Shown piece after piece: positions 23,215 to 35,320 of a stretch of DNA of 64,000 nt. The notes under the pieces are model-generated. The model saw nothing but the letters and a program-made list of their open reading frames with translations. It was not told the DNA's origin and searched no databases. Location of the stretch: the NCBI GenBank assembly GCA_963969495.1, contig OZ018329.1, positions 73,794,912 to 73,858,911 of the forward strand. The letters run 5' to 3'. Each line of letters begins with the position of its first letter. Positions within the stretch are counted from its first letter, which is position 1. This DNA is from Ceratothoa steindachneri (lineage: Eukaryota > Arthropoda > Malacostraca > Isopoda > Cymothoidae). A program made the position numbers and the translations under genes.

Positions 23215-26200
23215 TTGTCCGGCCAACAGCGCCCGGGGTTCAGCCCCCGGGAAGCGTACGGCCATTCCCGTGAGGGTCTTCAATTCGAGGAGGGCCCCCG
23301 CGTCTCCTCCGAGCTAGGCCTGGAGGGCATATTCCTTCAATGGAATTGCCGTGGACTCCGGGCCAACTGGGAGGAGCTGCGGAGGCTCGTCTCGTCCCGT
23401 TCCCCGTTAGCTATTTTTTTGCAGGAGACCATGCTAGGCGCGTGCTCGCTGCCTGCCCTCCCGGGGTATAAGGGTCTTGCGACCCCACCACCCCGGGATG
23501 GCCGGGCTGGGGGATGTGCGGTTTACACCCGGCATGATGTCTCTGTTCTTCCTTTCTCTTTAGATACCTCCCTTCAGGCAGTGGCTGTACAGCTGCACCT
23601 GGATAGGAGGTATACTATCATTTCAGCGTACATTCCACAGTCAGCTGACTTCGACGCGGGGGACTTCCGCCGCGTCGTGGCACGGTTGCCGAGGCCCTAT
23701 CTCTTGCTTGGAGATCTGAACGGCAGGCATCCTCTCTGGGGAGATTACTCCATAAATCCCAGGGGACAAGTCTTTGTCGATCTGATCGAAGAGCTTGAGA
23801 TGGGTGTCCTAAACGTGGATGAGTTTACGCATCACTGTCCGAGAACCGCTTCATTTTCTTGCCTTGACCTATCTTTGTGCTCTTCGGATGCACAGCCTGA
23901 TTTTGATTGGGGGGTGGTCGATGACCTCCATGGTAGTGATCACTTTCCCATTCAAATATTATTTTCAGGGCACTGCCGCCTGAGAGACCACCTCGGTGGT
24001 GCTTGGCGCGTGCGCGGTGGCCTGCGTTTCAGGAAATGACTGAATTCTATATCTCAGTCGAGGAGTTTAGGTCGGTAGATGAGGCCGTTGAGTTCTTCTC
24101 CGGCAACCTCATCGCCGTGGGCCTGACTACTATTCCTAGGTCTTCTGGCCGTTTTGCACTCCGACCACTCCCATGGTGGTCGGCCGAGTGTGAGACGGCC
24201 CTCAAACAGAAGCGTTATGCCTACATGTGCTATAAGCGCCGCCCGAACGATTTCACTGTCGCTGAATTTCGTCGGGCTAGGGCTAGGTTCCGGTATATTT
24301 CGAAGCACGCCCGCCGCTCTTCTTGGCGGGCATGCGTGTCTTCACTTAACGGGAAGACCCCTTTAGCTGAGGTGTGGAAGCGAGTCAAAAGGATTCGGGG
24401 CAAGTTCTCGCAGGAGAATGGGACCGCAATCTCGGACCCCGCGTCCGTGGCGGAATCCTTAGCGACCACTTTTGCCGCATTCTCTTGCCGTGATGCTGCT
24501 CCGCCAGCATTCAATGCACGTCGTGATGTCGCGGAAGGCCGCCGGCTGGACTTTACCTCCAGAGGCGGAGAACCCTTCAACGACAAGTTTACTGTGAGTG
24601 AGTTGCGTTCCGCTCTCGCTTCGTGCGCGGACACCGCCCATGGTCCGGACGATGTCCCGTACTCCATGCTTCGACACCTGGGTGAGCGAGGCATGGCCTT
24701 TCTGTTAGATTTGTTCAACAGGATCTGGGTGGAAGGTCTTCTCCCAGACTCCTGGCGAATCGCTACTGTGCTCGCCTTTCGCAAGCCAGGAAGAGATCAC
24801 TCTACTCCGACTGGTTTCCGCCCAATCTCTCTAACCTCTTGCGTTTGCAAGTTGATGGAGAAATTGGTAAATGTTAGATTAGCCTATTTCCTGGACAGCG
24901 GAGGCCATCTGTCTTCTGCACAGTGCGGCTTCCGTAAGTTCCACTCCACGTCGGATGCTCTGCTCCAACTGGAAAATGCCGTCTGCGAGGCTTTCCTTCG
25001 TAGACAGCACTACGCCACGGTGTTTTTTGATCTGGAGAAGGCCTATGATACCGCATGGCGATACGGTATCATGGAGACTCTCCACACGATGGGGGCGAGG
25101 GGACGCCTCCCAATGTTTATATCTGAATTTTTGCGAGATCGTCGATTCCGCGTACGGGTGGGGGGAGCCCTCTCCGGCCCAAAGGAGCAGGAAGAGGGTG
25201 TCCCGCAGGGAAGTGTCCTCAGTGTCACACTCTTTGCCCTGAGCATCAACGGCATCACCTCGGTTCTGCCGAAAGATGTTCTCGCTACGCTCTACGTGGA
25301 CGACCTTTCGATCTCTTTTGGCGCGGCCCAGATGCCAACTCTGGAGCGTCGACTCCAACAGGCATTGAAGCGCGTCTCTCGCTATGCCGAAGCGCACAGG
25401 TTTCCGTTTTCTTTGGCCAAGACTAAGGTGGTGCACTTCTGCCGCCATCCACGGCTTCACCCCGACCCAGATTTGTTTCTTAATGGGGTGCGCCTGGATG
25501 TGGTTGAGTCGCACCGTTTCCTTGGTCTTGTATTCGACCGACGCCTCACCTGGGAGGCTCATATTCGCAGCGTAAGGGTCTCTTGTACCCGCGCCATTGA
25601 CATTCTCCGTTCCGTGACGTTCAGCGCTTGGGGCGCTGATAGGGCTACTGCCTTACTTTTTTATCGATCCTTTGTTCGCTCGAAGCTCGACTACGGATGC
25701 GAGTTTTATGCATCCGCAGCCGAGTGTTTATTGCGGAAGGTGGATTCGATCCACCACACCGTCCTTCGCCTTGCGACCGGTTCCTTCCGCACTTCCCCCA
25801 TTGGAGCCTGTTGGTCGATGCTGGGGAGATGCCACTCGCTCTGCGCCGCGTGCAGTGCATCACTAGCCTGTACGCGCGAGCCCGGCGCCTCCCTCAGTCG
25901 CCAACAGCTCTCACTGCATCCACAGCTGATCTCGATGGTGCCTATGCCGCCGAGAGACGCCAGTCATACCCTAAGCCCTTTGGGTATAGGGCCAGGAAAC
26001 CCCTTCGAGAGGTAGATATAGCTCTCGGGCTGGTGGCGCCCCTGGTTTTGCCCAGGACCCCACCCTGGAGGGTACCACATTTGGCTACTTGTCGCCACGC
26101 CTCTGCTCCCAAAGCTTGTACTGCGCCGGGAGTATTGCGTTCGACCTTTTTGCGGCACACATCGTGTCACGCTGGTACCGTGCCAGTGTATACGGATTGC

Positions 26201-27008
26201 TCTAAGTCCCAAGATGGGGTCAGCTTCCACGCCGTATCCCCTCTGTTTGAAGTCAGCGGGGCTCTACCAGGCGCTGCGTCTGTCTTCACGGCCGAGCTGG
26301 TGGCAATACACCACTCGGTACGGGCGATTACGCGACGTGCCCGGTTCGGAGACCGGATCGTGATCTATAGCGACTCACACAGCGCCCTGAGTGCTCTCGG
26401 GGCATTGGAATCTCCGCATCCCCTAGTTCGCGAAATCCGTGCCGCCACGGTTTTGGCGAGCCGGGCAGATGTCGAGATTATCATCTGCTGGGTTCCTGGA
26501 CATGTACGAATTGCGGGCAATGAGCGCGCCAAAGAGTCCGCGAGGACTCTGCGACCGGACCAGCGTTTCGCTCTTCCTCACACTGACTACATGGCAGGAA
26601 TACGGGCAGCTCTCGGACTGCTTGGCAAAGAAGATGGGAGACGGTCGAAGGGAACTTAAAGTTACGTGCCATTGCGCCGCGACTGTTCCCATGGACCTAT
26701 CCCTCAATGCCGCAGCGACTTCAGGTTGCTTTCTGTCGTCTCCGAATCGGCCACACTCGTGTGATGCATCGCTATTTGATGGAGCGCTCGCCTGCGCCCT
26801 ATTGCAACGACTGCGTCGTCCCCCAGACTGTTCGGCACATTCTTGTCGAATGTCCCAGTCTGGGTGGTCTTCGCGCACGATACCTGTCCCAGTACCGGGA
26901 TGGGCGGGGTCGCTACCGCCTGTCCCTTGTGCTCGGGACAGATTCGTGCACATTGACTGGTGGACTTGTTGACTTTTGGGGGGAGGCTGGGCTTCTCCCC
27001 TTTATTTA
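23215..27008 (+). pseudogene. ORF2 of LINE copy A3: EN, RT, RNase H, CCHC tail
   Basis: The endonuclease (23332-23970) shows LQWNCRG, FLQET, GDLNGRHPLWGDY, CLDLSL and GSDHFPI. A frameshift lies near 24010. The reverse transcriptase (about 24590-25330) shows FRPISLTS, FFDLEKAYD, GVPQGSVLS and YVDD (25293-25304). A 1-base deletion near 25803 shifts the frame again. RNase H (about 26180-26550) shows VYTDCSKS, FTAELVAIHH, YSDSHSAL and VPGHVRIAGNERAKES. After a further shift the tail reads YCNDCVVPQTVRHILVECPS, the C-x2-C-x7-H-x4-C zinc motif. The protein would nick target DNA and copy the LINE RNA there. Three shifts disable it. Confidence 0.93.
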
Positions 27009-27158
27009 AGGTTCCTTTTTTTGTTATTGTTTTGTTTGTAGGTTGCACTCTCCTGCACCGGGGTGAGGGGGACCTCCCCCGCTGCCGGAGATTGCTTCGA
27101 TTGTTAAGTTTTTCCAATTTATATCATTGTTAAATTTTCATATTTTTACTTTAAAGTA

Positions 27159-27242
27159 GCCTAGTTCTAGGCTGTCGTGTTTTTCGGCGACTTATGCCCA
27201 AGTGGGTAGTTGCCAGATGGGCTCCATAAAAAAAAAAAAATA
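27159..27242 (+). promoter_or_regulatory. LINE 3'-terminal hairpins and A-tail (copy A3)
   Basis: GCCTAGTTCTAGGC forms a 6-bp stem with a 2-base loop. It is followed by a second stem (GGCGACT with AGTTGCC, one G-T wobble) and GGGCTCC before the A-tail. The same layout is present in all copies with a preserved 3' end. I infer the recognition structure for the element's reverse transcriptase. Confidence 0.7.
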
Positions 27243-27255
27243 TCTTGAAACTTCA
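27243..27255. repeat. Target-site duplication, right, of LINE copy A3
   Basis: TCTTGAAACTTCA is identical to 20458-20470. Confidence 0.92.
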
Positions 27256-28172
27256 TAAAATTATACTAAATTCTAGAATGTTTTGTAAGGAGGTTTCCTT
27301 AAAAACAAATATTATTCTACAACATTCTAATGTTTTTTAAAAAATAAGATTTAAAATTTTCTACCATGTTTTGAAAAAAATTAAAGCCTACAGCCTTTTA
27401 TCTATTTTAAATCCCCCCTCCCCTCCCAAAATATTAATACCCCAACATTATTTTCTAAATGGACAAATTTAGAAATTCAGTGCCCTACCTACAAAACCAA
27501 AATTTTGGGATCAAAATACTTTTTTTTATTTACTTTAGTTACAAACAACTTTTAACCAAGGAACAAGAAAAAAAGTGAAATTTTATTACATAGTCTTATT
27601 ATTCTTATTATTTTTATAATTATGTATTAGTATTAATATTTTATGATCATTGGTATTATTAATTATTATTGTTATGGCTCTCCCCTCAACCTTTTCTACC
27701 CGCTCTTTGTACCAGGAGGTCTGTTTCCACCTGGATAGAGTTGGGTCCTGTAGTCATGGTGCCTTGATTGACTGCATGCCATCATGAGATCGCCTAGCAA
27801 CAGGGTATGATAATAATAGGCGATCACTTAACCTACTTGTTAGTGGACCGGCCTATATCTCCTTCTCTTTCTTACATACCTGCCTGCCCCTTTCCATACT
27901 AGCTCTCCTATCCACACAGGTTCTGGCTCCCCAGTGCACTTTTATCCTCTTGTGTGTCCTTGGTTGAGTGACAGTGTATACTGAGGTCACTACCGATGCT
28001 AGAGCCGAAAGCTCGCCCGCTAAGGCAAATATTAAGCACAGTGTGTGTTGGGTCATTGACTCTGCCCACTTTCTTTCAGTGCACATATAAGTTGGCTATG
28101 CTGTGGCTGCAGTTTCTAGAACCCTGCCGCCTGGGTGTTTGAGGGGAAGATAATGAGGTGGTAATCTAATAA

Positions 28173-28203
<31 letters not shown>

Positions 28204-28990
28204 AGAGTAAAAAATGCCAAAACCCAATCGGTCATAATTATAAACACAAAACAAATTATATATACAGCCTTACAACATATATTGGCCGACTGGAGATTTA
28301 TATCACACACCCCAAAATAAATGTGTACACCAAAGCAAATCCACTAAATATATATAGGGTCTTATGATGCCTAAATATTGGCCAACACCAAAATATAAAT
28401 GTCACATGCAAAATTTAATATATATATTGGATCCAATCATGACAATGAGAGTTATAACCGGTATGATGTGCAAAAAGGGGTAGAAATGGGAGAGGGAAAG
28501 GGAGTTGGGTCCGCTTTCTTCTATGAATTTCAAATTTCTTAGAGTTCAAAGACTTGGTGAAGCTTCCAGCGCTTAGGAAACTGGGCTACCTGAGTTCCAA
28601 CCACTGCTTGGAGACGGGAGGCGCTCTCAATGACTGCCGATTCAAGACGCTCTTTCTTAATTGCTGAGGGCATTAACTAATGGCTGGCTTCCTGTCTTTT
28701 TCTCGCTGCTTCTCAAGGTCAGATTGTTGATCACTAGCCAATACCAAGGAGCTGTAAAGGAGAAGGCATCTTCAGTCGCAGATTCACTGCCACACTAACA
28801 TACATATGCTCACACTGATACCCACCTGGTTGTTTATCCAGCTCCCTCTGCATTCTCACTTCCAATCTGATCACTGAACACATAATTAAAAAAACAAACC
28901 CAAAGTCTCTCAGATCACTTAGAATACACTCACTGAAAAATATGCCTGTGGGGGGAGACAGATGAATGGGGGGCACAATAGAAGTCTATC
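27256..28990. other. Unassigned intronic sequence with a (TA)n microsatellite
   Basis: The stretch is AT-rich, with no recognised gene or transposon end. A (TA)n run lies at 28178-28203. Short minus-strand frames show no domain. Confidence 0.4.
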
Positions 28991-28991
28991 T

Positions 28992-29940
28992 ACCTAAGCC
29001 ATTTGGGTTTAGGGCTAGGAAATTCCTTTGAGAGCGCTGTCTAGCTTCAACTGGTTATGCCTCTGGTTCTGCCCATGATGCCACCCTGGAGGGTACCACC
29101 TTTGACTATTTGTCACCACGCTTACACTCCCAAAGCTTCCACTGCACTCGAAGTATTGCGTTTAACCTTTATGGAGCCTACTTCCTGTCATGCTGGATCA
29201 CTGCTAGTCAACACAGAGAGCTCTTTCCCAGGAGGGGGTTGGCTTCCCCACTCTATTCCATCTTTTTGAAGTCAGTGGGGCTCTACCAGGCGCTGCATCT
29301 GTCTTCTCAGCAGATCTGGTTGCAATACATTGCCTGGTATAGAAGATAGTGTGTCGTGCCTGGTTCATGTACCAGATTGTGATCTTTAGAGACTCACAAA
29401 GCACCCTGAGTGTTCTCGGGACATTGGAATCTCCACTCTCCCCCGTTTCATGGTAGCCGCAAGCCAGGTGGTGATATGTTTTGCTGACTTCCTGGACATG
29501 TGGCAATGAGGGTGGCATCAAAAAGCCCTCAGGGACTGAGGGACCATACCAGTGTTTCACTCTTTCTCACACTGACTACATACAGGAATCAGGGCAGCCA
29601 TCCGTTTTGCTTGGCAAAGAAGATTGCACTTTACTGCACCAACTATTTTCATGCAGCCTATTTCGCATATTCATGTTGAATGTCCCAGTGTGGGTGATCT
29701 TCGTACATGTTGTTACCACTTATTCCTTGTACTTGAGACGGATTCATGTACACATACTTGTGCATTATCGGACGGGCGGCGAGCCTCCCTCTGATGGTTG
29801 AGTGCGTTTCCTTCTTGTTTTTTTTATCATGTTTTTTCTTTGTTTGGTTTGGGGAATTTTAAAGTAGCCTAACACTAGGCTGAATTTTTAATAACCGACT
29901 TATTCCTTTGAAGGTAGTCGCCAGATGGGTGTGGTTAAAA
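28992..29940 (+). mobile_element. LINE family A 3' relic
   Basis: The relic begins at the RT/RNase H linker (CCATTTGGGTTTAGGGCTAG), passes through RNase H words (GACTCACAAAGCACCCTGAG) and the CCHC tail (TTCATGTTGAATGTCCCAG), and ends with the hairpin GCCTAACACTAGGC and GTCGCCAGATGGG. It is diverged and has many indels. The 249-bp part 29064-29312 is repeated exactly at 30850-31098. Confidence 0.85.
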
Positions 29941-30382
29941 AGAATCTAGTGTAGATGTTTCTGAAGTTGCTTTGTTGTAGTTTGTTTTTGTATCAATGTC
30001 TAATAGGGTGGTTAATAATTTGAGTTTAATGAGGAAATAGGTTGTGCTCAGGTGGGAGGTCGCAAATTGCATTTCTTGTTGTAGGCCTTTACAGTATTGG
30101 TCAGGTTGGTTGTGTTGGGATGTGTAATTTAGTATGCTGACTGAAGTCTTGCTATGGCTTAGCTGAGTGGAAACACCCTTCCAATTACTGTTAAGCTGCA
30201 TCTGGTGTGATGAGTTTCTGGATGGAGTTCCGTTTTGTGTCTACTCAGCAGCTTCCATATGCTGAGAAATAAAATGCAGATTGAGAGTAAAGTCCTTACT
30301 AATTTTCTCCCCACCTAATATTGCAAATATAATAAAGATTCCTCTGTTGGGGATTTATTTTTTATTTTATTTTTTTTTTCAG
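29941..30382. other. Unassigned intronic sequence before POLA1 exon 6
   Basis: No gene or repeat was recognised. It ends in a long T-run and the exon acceptor. Confidence 0.4.
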
Positions 30383-30491
30383 TATGACATTCGACAGAAA
30401 GCTCTGAAGTTAACTGCTAACAGCATGTATGGTTGCCTTGGATTTTCAAACTCCAGGTTCTTTGCTCGTCACCTTGCTGCACTAATTACAG
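30383..30491 (+). CDS. POLA1: POLA1 exon 6 of 11: polymerase motif B
   Basis: The exon encodes [20 protein letters not shown] followed by [25 protein letters not shown] is motif B of family B polymerases, whose Lys and Tyr contact the incoming nucleotide. The acceptor is a long T-run plus CAG ending at 30382; the donor is GTATTT from 30492. It ends with one base (G) of a Gly codon completed by exon 7. Identical 249-bp LINE fragments lie on either side (29064-29312 and 30850-31098). Confidence 0.94.
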
Positions 30492-30659
30492 GTATTTGAG
30501 GAGAAGTCTTCCCCCCTCCTCCTTATCTTCCCATTTTGTTTGTCAAGGGGATAATTTCTTTACGTAAATCCAGGGGTTTGTTGAGTGAGGCAAGTTTTCT
30601 CTCTATGGTGTTCATTGCTCCATAAAATATGCAGGCAGTGAAGTTCCTTGTTTCGGTCG

Positions 30660-30849
30660 TAAATTTAAATAAAGATTAGAATAACAACTGGTGGCAAGCT
30701 AAAATGCACCAGGGGACAGTCCTCATTGAGGAAGAAAGTGGAGAGAGAGTGGTAGTAGTGCGTAATCTTTGAGCAGGTTCTAGCACAGAAAAAATGTGTT
30801 GTGATTCACTATATGTGTGGGGGAGTATATGGCAGAAGCTGTCTGCATG
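30660..30849. repeat. Dispersed repeat, related to 10230-10610
   Basis: It shares ordered words with the stretch near 10310-10560 (GGCAAGCTAAAATGCACCAG against a similar CACCAGGGA block; AGCTGTCTGCA). Family unknown. Confidence 0.4.
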
Positions 30850-31098
30850 TGGTTCTGCCCATGATGCCACCCTGGAGGGTACCACCTTTGACTATTTGTC
30901 ACCACGCTTACACTCCCAAAGCTTCCACTGCACTCGAAGTATTGCGTTTAACCTTTATGGAGCCTACTTCCTGTCATGCTGGATCACTGCTAGTCAACAC
31001 AGAGAGCTCTTTCCCAGGAGGGGGTTGGCTTCCCCACTCTATTCCATCTTTTTGAAGTCAGTGGGGCTCTACCAGGCGCTGCATCTGTCTTCTCAGCA
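30850..31098 (+). repeat. 249-bp LINE fragment identical to 29064-29312
   Basis: Reading both copies base by base, I find no difference over 249 bases. The flanks are unrelated: to the left lies a different repeat, to the right a family B LINE relic. The piece has neither a LINE 5' end nor a 3' tail, so it did not arrive by retrotransposition. Confidence 0.9.
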
Positions 31099-31109
31099 AA
31101 CCCCACTAA

Positions 31110-32346
31110 AACAAACAGCAAAACCCTGATACACTCCCCAGCCCCAGATTTGATTTCCAACATACACTTAAAGCTCTTTAATCCCAATGCGAGTCTAGCC
31201 CGCAACAAAATTTTCAATCACTCCTGCCACCACAACCAAATCCTCACAATCTAAAAAAATGCAAACATTGTCTCCAAACTTAAACCCTCCAAAACTCCAA
31301 ACATTCATCCTACCACCATATCTCCCCTCTATGAACAATATCCAAATCACTAAAAAAAATCATTCCAAATATATCACAACTTTCATCCCATTGGCCCCCA
31401 CCCTACACAGCTTCAGACAAAACTATTCCACAACCACAATCCTCACACAAAACATCCTAGACGGCTTCAACCATAATTCGCTCCCTAAAGAAGAATCCTA
31501 GTTGCTATTGACATCAATGCTTTCAACACACTCCCATGTTATATCCTAACCTATAAAATCACAGACACTTTATACCAAAATTACAATGGTTCATCAACAA
31601 ACAAGGCAGACATTCAAAACCAGGCCTTTTCAAAATACACAGCTCTCTACAATGGTTTCCTTGAAAGGGCAATTCTCTCCCCCAACCCTCTTCAACCTTT
31701 TTGTGCTCTTGCCATTCAATCCTACCCTGATGGCCTAATCATCACCTTACATCACAGCAATATAAACAGACCCACTAGAAACGTCCAAACACTCCACAAA
31801 CCCAGACTCAAATCCTCAAACCCACAATGCCTGAGACTCGAGCAGTGGTTAGATAAAAACAATTATTACCTTGCCTCAAAAATTCCCAGTAACCCTGCCC
31901 CCCCCTCCCTCACAAAAATAATAATCCTGCAGGGCCTCGACCATCACACTTAATAAAATCCATATCCCACCCAACCAAGCCTCCACAATACTTGGCCTTA
32001 TTTTCGAGGCACACGACCTCAAGACATGTGACTGAAACCTGCAACAAGGCATGAATAAAATGAATGTACTGTACACACTCACTATTTCCACCTTGGACAA
32101 CAGAAAGAAACTCATGCTATACAAGCAATTTATCAGTTCCCACTTAACTATGCTTCCCCAACATGACATCATTAGCTCCCTCCAATGCAGAGAATTCCAA
32201 CTCACACAAAACAAAACCCCTTGCATAATTCCTGGATGTACCCAACCCACCCCAATAAATCAACTACACACAGAAACTAAAATACTCCCAATTGATACGC
32301 TCCTAAACACTATGTCCCCAGTTCTATACAAAAATAGCCAATCCCT
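31110..32346 (+). pseudogene. LINE family B relic (non-LTR RT, no RNase H seen)
   Basis: C-rich sequence with pieces of a reverse transcriptase. One frame reads GQFSPPTLFNLFV, the usual motif after the YxDD-preceding turn (GxxLSPTLFNLF). Later, LEQWLDKNNYYLASKIP and YKQFISS are followed by IIPGCTQPTPINQLHTETKI. The same closing words occur at about 56560-56640, so this is a family. It is full of stops. LINE copy A2 and its array are inserted in its 3' part at CCCATCCATGCC. Confidence 0.7.
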
Positions 32347-32358
32347 CCCATCCATGCC
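32347..32358. repeat. Target-site duplication, left, of the whole LINE array
   Basis: CCCATCCATGCC recurs exactly at 43532-43543, after the A-tail of the last array unit. No duplication is seen at the internal junctions. Confidence 0.88.
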
Positions 32359-32827
32359 GTCCGGCCCCAGCTTAGCCTCTCTTCCTTCCTTCAGATAACC
32401 TGTATTTCTCTCCTACCTCGTTGCTTTTCATACAACCTCTCCCACAACTTTCTCTGGTCAGCCTCTAATTTCACAGGGTAGATGCTGACCTCCTTCTCAG
32501 CCAACCGTCCCGGATCGGGGCTGAGGGGGGAGGGGACAATGTTCCCTAACTCCTGAGCTCCGGTCTGGGGTGGCTGGTTTTTAACAACCTGCTTCATCCC
32601 CACCCATACCTTCCTCACATCCCTTTTCCTCTCCTCTTCACATTCTATCAATTTTACGCCGTGTTCAAGGTGGAGCCGCCATGCCGATGGACTGCCAGGC
32701 CACCAGGCGGGAGGGATGGTCCCAAGTGGCGGCACCTGGCTCTGCCAGGCCTGTACGCACCTCTTGCAGTGCGGGCAACTGCAAGAGGTAATGAGCTATT
32801 GCGTCCCGCAGAAAGTTTAGGGTCACC

Positions 32828-35320
32828 ATGCCCAATGATGCACAACCTAAAAAAAAGCCCAACCCTCAACTTCCCCTTGCTTATCAACGGAGCCGCCCTC
32901 GGGCAGCTCCACCGAAAAAATGGAGGTCCCCCCCCTCACTGTGCTTGCGCCGGGGACCCTACATATTTCTCTAGCCGGAGAGGAGGCTTACTCCTCTCCT
33001 TCGCCTACGGGTGCAAGGGACCCCCCCTCACCCCCTTCTCTGGAGGTGCTTTCGAGCACCTCCCTATTTCCAGCGGCAGTCGCCTCTTTTCTTTCCAAGG
33101 GGACTGCCCAAGAAAGCCAGCAGGCAGCCCATTGCCGACCGCCCCTCGTGTAAGCGGCTCGGTAGGGCAAACCCCCTTAGGGGGGAGAAGGAAGCCAGGC
33201 CCCTTCGGTCGCTTCCCTCAAAAGACCTGTTGGCAAGAATATTAAACCTTGCCGGGGTCAAGGCCTGTGCCTCCTCACTAAAGACTTATGACGCTGCCAA
33301 GGGGACCTGCGATGTCCTGGGAGGGGATGGCCAAATGGAGGCCCCTCCTGTGATAAACATGGTCCTTGAGGAAAACCAGCCTCAGACGATAGGGCCTTCC
33401 ATGGGGGTGAATCCGGGCTCGGCGCCAAGCACCGAACCCGAATCCGCCCCTATGCAAGGTCCTCCTCAAACGGCTGTGGATTCTCAGGCAATACAAGGAG
33501 GGGAGGGATCTCCTCCGGATGATGCCCCTGCGACCACCAGGACCTTTTCCATTTCGGAGAAGGACCTGGCTGAGGCCGGTTCATCTGGCCTGGGGGCTTC
33601 TACCGGCGGGGGTGAGAAGCGGGTTCATTCCCCGCCCTCCTCTCCAAAAAAGAAAAAGACGAAGAAGACTCGAAGCTCCTCTCGATCCGCGGGGGCTACG
33701 GGGACGGATGGGTCTGCTGCCACTTTGGCAAGCGACCAAGCCAAGATCGGCACATCCGGCCCCTCTGCCTCCCCGGTTGCGGAGCCCCTGACTAAGACCA
33801 AAAGTGCACAGGGTGGAGCCTCGATGACATCGGCCCCTGACTCAGAGGTTACCTGGCGTTTTCGAGCCCGCTGGCTTCAAACGCTTCCTCGTTATTCGCT
33901 CCACTGATGGCACCATGTTGGCCAAGGGCAACATGATCCATCAAAGGAGAGGATTAGCTAGTGCAATTGGTAGAGAGCCGGTGACCCGTTTCTCGGACGG
34001 GGGCCTTCTGGCGAATGCGGCGAATCCCGCCGAGGCGGCCAAGATAAGTGCTCTTCGGATACTTCATGGCACCCCGGTGAGTGTGACGCTGCACTCAACC
34101 ATGAACTTTGTGAAAGTAGTAGTTTATGCGAGGGAACTCGTTGACTACTCCATTGAGGACATCACCCTAGAGCTGACCGACCATGGGGCCGTCAAGGTCG
34201 AACGTGTGATTAGAAAACAGGGAGGAGCCTCGAGGTCCACCCCTACACTCTTCGTCACGTTCGACTGTGACAAGCTCCCTGAGTCGGTGCGTGCCGGTTG
34301 GTACCGCTACCGCGTGAAGGCGTTCGTGCCACTGCCGCGGCGGTGCTATTACTGTCACCGCTTCGGCCATACGAATCGTTCTTGTAGACGTGCAAAGTCG
34401 GGGTCACCCGAAGTTTGTGTAAATTACCCAAGGCCGCACACGATAAGTCCAAATCGTGTGTGGCCAAGTGTGTCAATTGCGGAGAGCCGCACCCCGCTTC
34501 TTCGATGCAATGTGGTGCATATCTCCTTGAGAAAGAAATCCTGGCCGTTCAGGCCCAGGATCGACTCTCATTCCGCGAGGCTAAGGACTTGGTCCTGGCG
34601 CGCCCGGCTCTCCCTGGGACGTCATATGCCTCAATAGTTAGAAAGACACCCTCTGCCCCTGGCCCATCCAGGCCAACGAGCACGGTTGTTTCCGCGCCCA
34701 TTCGGAGCCTTTCTGCGGGCTCTACTCAACCCGGGCGCTCCCCTGGTAAAGCTGGCGGCAAAAAGGGTTCACACCCAGCCCCAGCTAAAACCAGGGCTCC
34801 CCCCTCTTCCCCCAGCGAGACCGTTTCCCGTAAGGCGAAACGGCCACCCGCCTCCACCGAGTCGTTAGACTCACAGGAGGCAACACTCCTGAAGATGGTC
34901 GCTAGGCCATCTTCCGGGGTTCCTAAAGCTGTTCCCCGAAAGGAGGACAACAACAAAGGAGCTTCGGCTCCTTCGCCCACGCCTAGTGGTGGAGCGAGAG
35001 GCTCGGAGACGGTGGTTCCTCGAAAAGAGGGCCTCCCCCGCCTCCGAAACCGCAACGCCCGCCTAAGGTTTCGAGGCGGAGGGAGGAAAAGACTCGCATG
35101 GCGAGCCCAACCTCCCCCAATAAGTCCTCGAAGGCGACAGCGCCCGGGATTCTGCCCCCGGGAAGCGTACGGCCATTTCCGTGAGGGTCTTCAATTCGAA
35201 GAGGGCCCCCGCGTCTCGTCCGAGCTAGGCCTGGAGGGCATATTCCTTCAATGGAATTGCCGTGGACTCCGGGCCAACTGGGAGGAGCTGCGGAGGCTCT
35301 CTCGTCCCGTTCCCCGTTAG
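32828..35320 (+). pseudogene. ORF1 of LINE copy A2, running into the endonuclease frame
   Basis: ORF1 is readable in three frames. The disordered half with SSPKKKKTKKTRSSS is at 33011-33907. The gag core (33915-34637) carries YRVKAFVPLPRRCYYCHRFG and the first knuckle CYYCHRFGHTNRSC. The further knuckles (AHDKSKSC; CVNCGEPHPASSMQC) sit in the frame 34415-35320. That last frame continues without a stop through the Ser/Pro tail into IFLQWNCRGLRANWEELRRL of the endonuclease. This may mean that ORF1 and ORF2 are fused or read through in the source element. Frameshifts at about 33835 and 34428 break this copy. Confidence 0.85.

Larger units (their letters stand above)
20471..27242 (+). mobile_element. 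LINE family A copy A3, full length, 6.8 kb
   Basis: The element starts CCCCGTAAGGGGCGCGG and ends with the family 3' hairpins, GGGCTCC and an A-tail, between exact 13-bp target duplications. The order is: 5' UTR of about 0.5 kb, gag-like ORF1, ORF2 with endonuclease, reverse transcriptase, RNase H and CCHC tail, then a 3' UTR of about 0.2 kb. Domain content puts it with the I/Nimb/LOA-type LINEs that carry RNase H; the exact clade needs an RT tree. It is GC-rich against AT-rich introns. Both ORFs are damaged. Confidence 0.95.

Noticed and set aside
28178..28203. Functional AT-rich element
   Set aside because: It is a plain (TA)n microsatellite, as at 46619-46646 and 47336-47355.
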